Source: Bryum argenteum (lineage: Eukaryota; Streptophyta; Bryopsida; Bryales; Bryaceae). From it: a DNA stretch of 64,000 nt. The notes under the pieces are model-generated. The model had not been told where the DNA came from. It did no database searches and was given only the letters and a program-made list of their open reading frames with translations. Shown in pieces: positions 61,747-64,000 of the stretch. The stretch lies in assembly GCA_037043015.1 (NCBI GenBank), contig CM073329.1:14772648-14836647 (forward strand), read 5' to 3'. The translations under genes and the position numbers were made by a program. Numbering within the stretch: position 1 is the first letter of the stretch; each line of letters starts with the position of its first letter.

Positions 61747-62183
61747 TCCGTTCAGACATAGGTAATTGAGGTAATTGGTTTGAATATTGACTGTTGTTGA
61801 CTGGTTGCTTACAGCTGGTAAATGGTTTGAATATTGACTGTTGTATTGACTGGTTGCTCACTACAGTGTGTTCCCACGCGTAGCAGGTCTGGACAAGGTT
61901 TCAGCAATGCGTGCCGTGTTCCCTTTTTGCTTCGGATTTGAAGTTGGCTAAAACTGTACAGCTGCTGTTCGAGTTCTGTGATGATTTGACAAATTACGAA
62001 GATCAACCCCAAGATGAACCACAAGGATCTCCTTCGAGTTTACGAATGAAGTATAGATGACTCAGATAGTTCAGATTACTATGATGTGTACAGGCTTAAG
62101 TGGAAGTTGCTGTTTGGCGAAGGTTTGGAGGTTCTTTGTATGTATTTAATGTAATAAGTTGCAGACTTGTGCTTGTCCCTTAA
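61747..62183. other. 3' flank of the JmjC gene
   Basis: This is presumed 3' UTR. It contains a short direct repeat around ggtttgaatattgactgttg (about 61777 and 61822). No gene is recognised. Confidence 0.4.
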
Positions 62184-62921
62184 CCCTAGAACGTCGGAGC
62201 CCATAACCGTGGCCTGAACTTTGATATGTCTTACTCTGAATCCTCCATTTCGCCACTTTACCTGAAAGTAAAATATTTTATTTTATTTTTCGTAGATGTG
62301 ATCACATGCTTTTCATATGCTGTAAAAATTTCAGATTTTTTTGGGAAGATTTGAAATTCAAGTGAATTTTCAAAGAAAAACCAAAAATAATTCATATCAA
62401 ATACAAATCACTTTCAAAAAATCTGAAATTTTTGGAATAAGGGGACATTGTAGTGAAGAATAGCATGGTGTAATCCATGGTTTCGTGCCATGCTATATTT
62501 GAAAATTGAGAAAGAGACCCTATAGGCATGTAAACTTAAGGTGTCAGTAAATCACTAGATATTAGGAATTTCTTGAAATTCTAACTTGGAGTAGAAACAA
62601 GACTTGGTAAGATTCATTTTATGAATTGAGCCTGAACTCAAAAGAGATCATTTAGTTGCCTAAATTTGAGACTTAATAAAAGTAGGAAAAAGTTGCAGAA
62701 ATGCACTGTGTGGTGACTTGTTTTTAACCATTCTTTCAACTTTCATACCACATGTGATCTTAGGAAATACCTTAAATGACCTCAAATGAATTCCATGATA
62801 TGCTATTATCATTCATAAATCCAATTACAAAAATCATGAATGAAATTCATCCCGCAATAATAGGTTACAGTGAAAATGTTCTGTTCATCGGACATAAAAT
62901 GGCCGCTCCGACGTTCCAGGG
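62184..62921. mobile_element. piggyBac-type MITE (738 bp)
   Basis: The left end ccctagaacgtcggagc and the reverse-complemented right end ccctggaacgtcggagc are flanked by TTAA on both sides (62180-62183 and 62922-62925). The outer ~37 bp on the right match the 1146-bp element at 26153-27298 almost exactly. The interior is AT-rich and non-coding. Confidence 0.88.
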
Positions 62922-63090
62922 TTAAACGAGCCTCACCTCGTAAACCTTTTTTTTATTATTCAACGGTGAACCTAATGACACAACGATGGTGAAACTCTTG
63001 CTGAAAGTTACCTAATGTTTGACCTTCTCATATGGCTAGATCAACTATCAAGATGCTATGAGGTGCCTTTGTGGATGTTCTCCATCTTAA

Positions 63091-63540
63091 CCCCTAACCT
63101 TCTAACCTTCGTTGGGGCTCGAAATGGGTTTTTGCAAATCTGGTCAGTGTAGATGAAGGGGTCAAAAGCAATAGTTCTGCCCAAGATTTTTATTGTGTGC
63201 TCCTTCTGCGGCAAAATGTATGTGGTAAAATTTGCAAAGTTAAATTTCAACTTTTGAGTCTTCTAGGACCATCATTGGGTTGCGAGCCGAGATGGGGCAG
63301 CTTAAAAAACTACTTTTGAAATTATTCTTTTGAAATATACTCATCACTAATTGGATGTTTATGCCTAAAGGTCCTTTAAATGGTGAGATTACTTATTCCC
63401 TCGAGACAAGAACTATGTCAGTTCCTACATGACCTCTAGTGCCTTTGAAACAACCAACATGTCATCCTCTATAGGGCTTTTAGGATATTCATACAACAAG
63501 GTCGAAGAACCCTCTAATAGAGTTCAATAAACTAAAGTGG
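63091..63540. mobile_element. piggyBac-type left end, open-ended
   Basis: TTAA (63087-63090) is followed by cccctaaccttctaacc and gggctcgaaatgg, resembling the ends at 7463 and 9367. The following ~250 bp resemble 10557-10860. The right end is not found, so the element is truncated or extends past the window. Confidence 0.4.
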
Positions 63541-63544
63541 TGAG

Positions 63545-63622
63545 TACCATGCTCGCATCGGGATTCAAACCCATGACCTTTTTATTAGGAGCCATAAGCT
63601 TGTGCTACCAAGCTCAAGTATG
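63545..63622 (-). repeat. tRNA-like head of a SINE or a tRNA relic
   Basis: On the minus strand there is an A-box-like agcttggtagcacaagctta and, about 30 nt later, a B-box-like gggtttgaatcccgatg. The spacing suits a tRNA-derived Pol III promoter. The middle (tcctaataaaaagg) recalls tRNA-Ile, but the acceptor stem does not pair, so this is not a working tRNA gene. A tRNA-derived SINE is the likeliest reading. Confidence 0.45.
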
Positions 63623-64000
63623 TGGTGCCTAGTATAAGCAACTCTCCTAGAATAACACTTTCATGCTAATACCATCATAAACAAGGAGGATAATACTCAA
63701 TCTGCATTAATCAAAATGTGTGTATCTTAAATGTGCTTACTTCAGAACTTTGCACTTTCTTAATTCCTAAAATACAAAATGCACGTTATGTGCACATGGC
63801 GTAAAGTCGATGGTTTTAAACCAATTTTGAATATAATGTCAATTGAAGATTAATTATTATTAATATATATATATATATATATTTTTGAAAAATATGAATG
63901 AAAATGCTATTAACAAACCTACTTCAAGTTTGTTTAGAAGGATACTAACCATTATTTCAAAAACACTCTTGTACCAAAAAAATCATGAAATAAACGTCTT
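63623..64000. other. Intergenic to window end
   Basis: AT-rich, with a short TA run near 63863-63881. No gene is recognised. Confidence 0.4.

Overview
The window is nuclear DNA of a green plant (streptophyte). The evidence is: many short spliceosomal introns; a plastid-type CDP-diacylglycerol synthase with a transit-peptide-like N-terminus; a second predicted plastid membrane protein; plant-type tRNA-Gln(CUG) and tRNA-Gly(UCC); and CACTA-type DNA transposons. Genes are sparse (seven credible protein genes in 64 kb) and the spaces between them are AT-rich and full of small transposons. A KDM2/7-type JmjC gene and piggyBac-type elements (TTAA target sites) are not what I expect in a flowering plant. 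I lean to a bryophyte, lycophyte or streptophyte alga, with low confidence.

Layout. 0-4 kb: a three-exon minus-strand gene for a small coiled-coil-like protein that I do not recognise. 4.17-9.06 kb: a complete-ended CACTA transposon with a 3-bp target duplication, carrying a nested piggyBac-type MITE. 9-12 kb: repeats, including a 41-nt T run, a 109-bp TA run and a 50-nt A run. 13.0-17.2 kb: a six-exon Sec14/CRAL-TRIO gene. 20.2-22.9 kb: a seven-exon gene for a plastid-type membrane protein. 23-28 kb: repeats, a perfect 71-bp tandem duplication and a 1.15-kb piggyBac-type element. 28.9-31.4 kb: a seven-exon CDP-diacylglycerol synthase. 31.8-39.3 kb: a large palindrome with 2.6-kb arms and a 2.26-kb loop; each arm carries a divergent tRNA-Gln/tRNA-Gly pair. 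40.0-40.6 kb: a CACTA-like MITE. 42.0-43.05 kb: an intronless PDCD2-family gene. 43-53 kb: an AT-rich gene desert with MITEs, degenerate tandem repeats and an ankyrin-repeat gene remnant. 53.4-53.6 kb: a small membrane-protein gene followed by a decayed tandem copy. 57.5-61.7 kb: a 15-exon KDM2/7-like JmjC demethylase gene. 62-64 kb: another piggyBac-type MITE and a tRNA-like SINE fragment.

The genes do not form a pathway; they are ordinary housekeeping functions (lipid transfer, plastid phospholipid synthesis, ribosomal-protein chaperoning, chromatin). The exon models were built by hand. In every spliced gene the exon lengths sum to an open frame, and family motifs continue across the junctions. 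These models imply three GC-AG introns and one AT-AC (U12-type) intron. The most notable items are the tRNA palindrome, the piggyBac-type families and their placement in introns and inside the CACTA element, and the KDM2/7-like gene with a U12 intron and a Thr-to-Met change beside its iron-binding motif.
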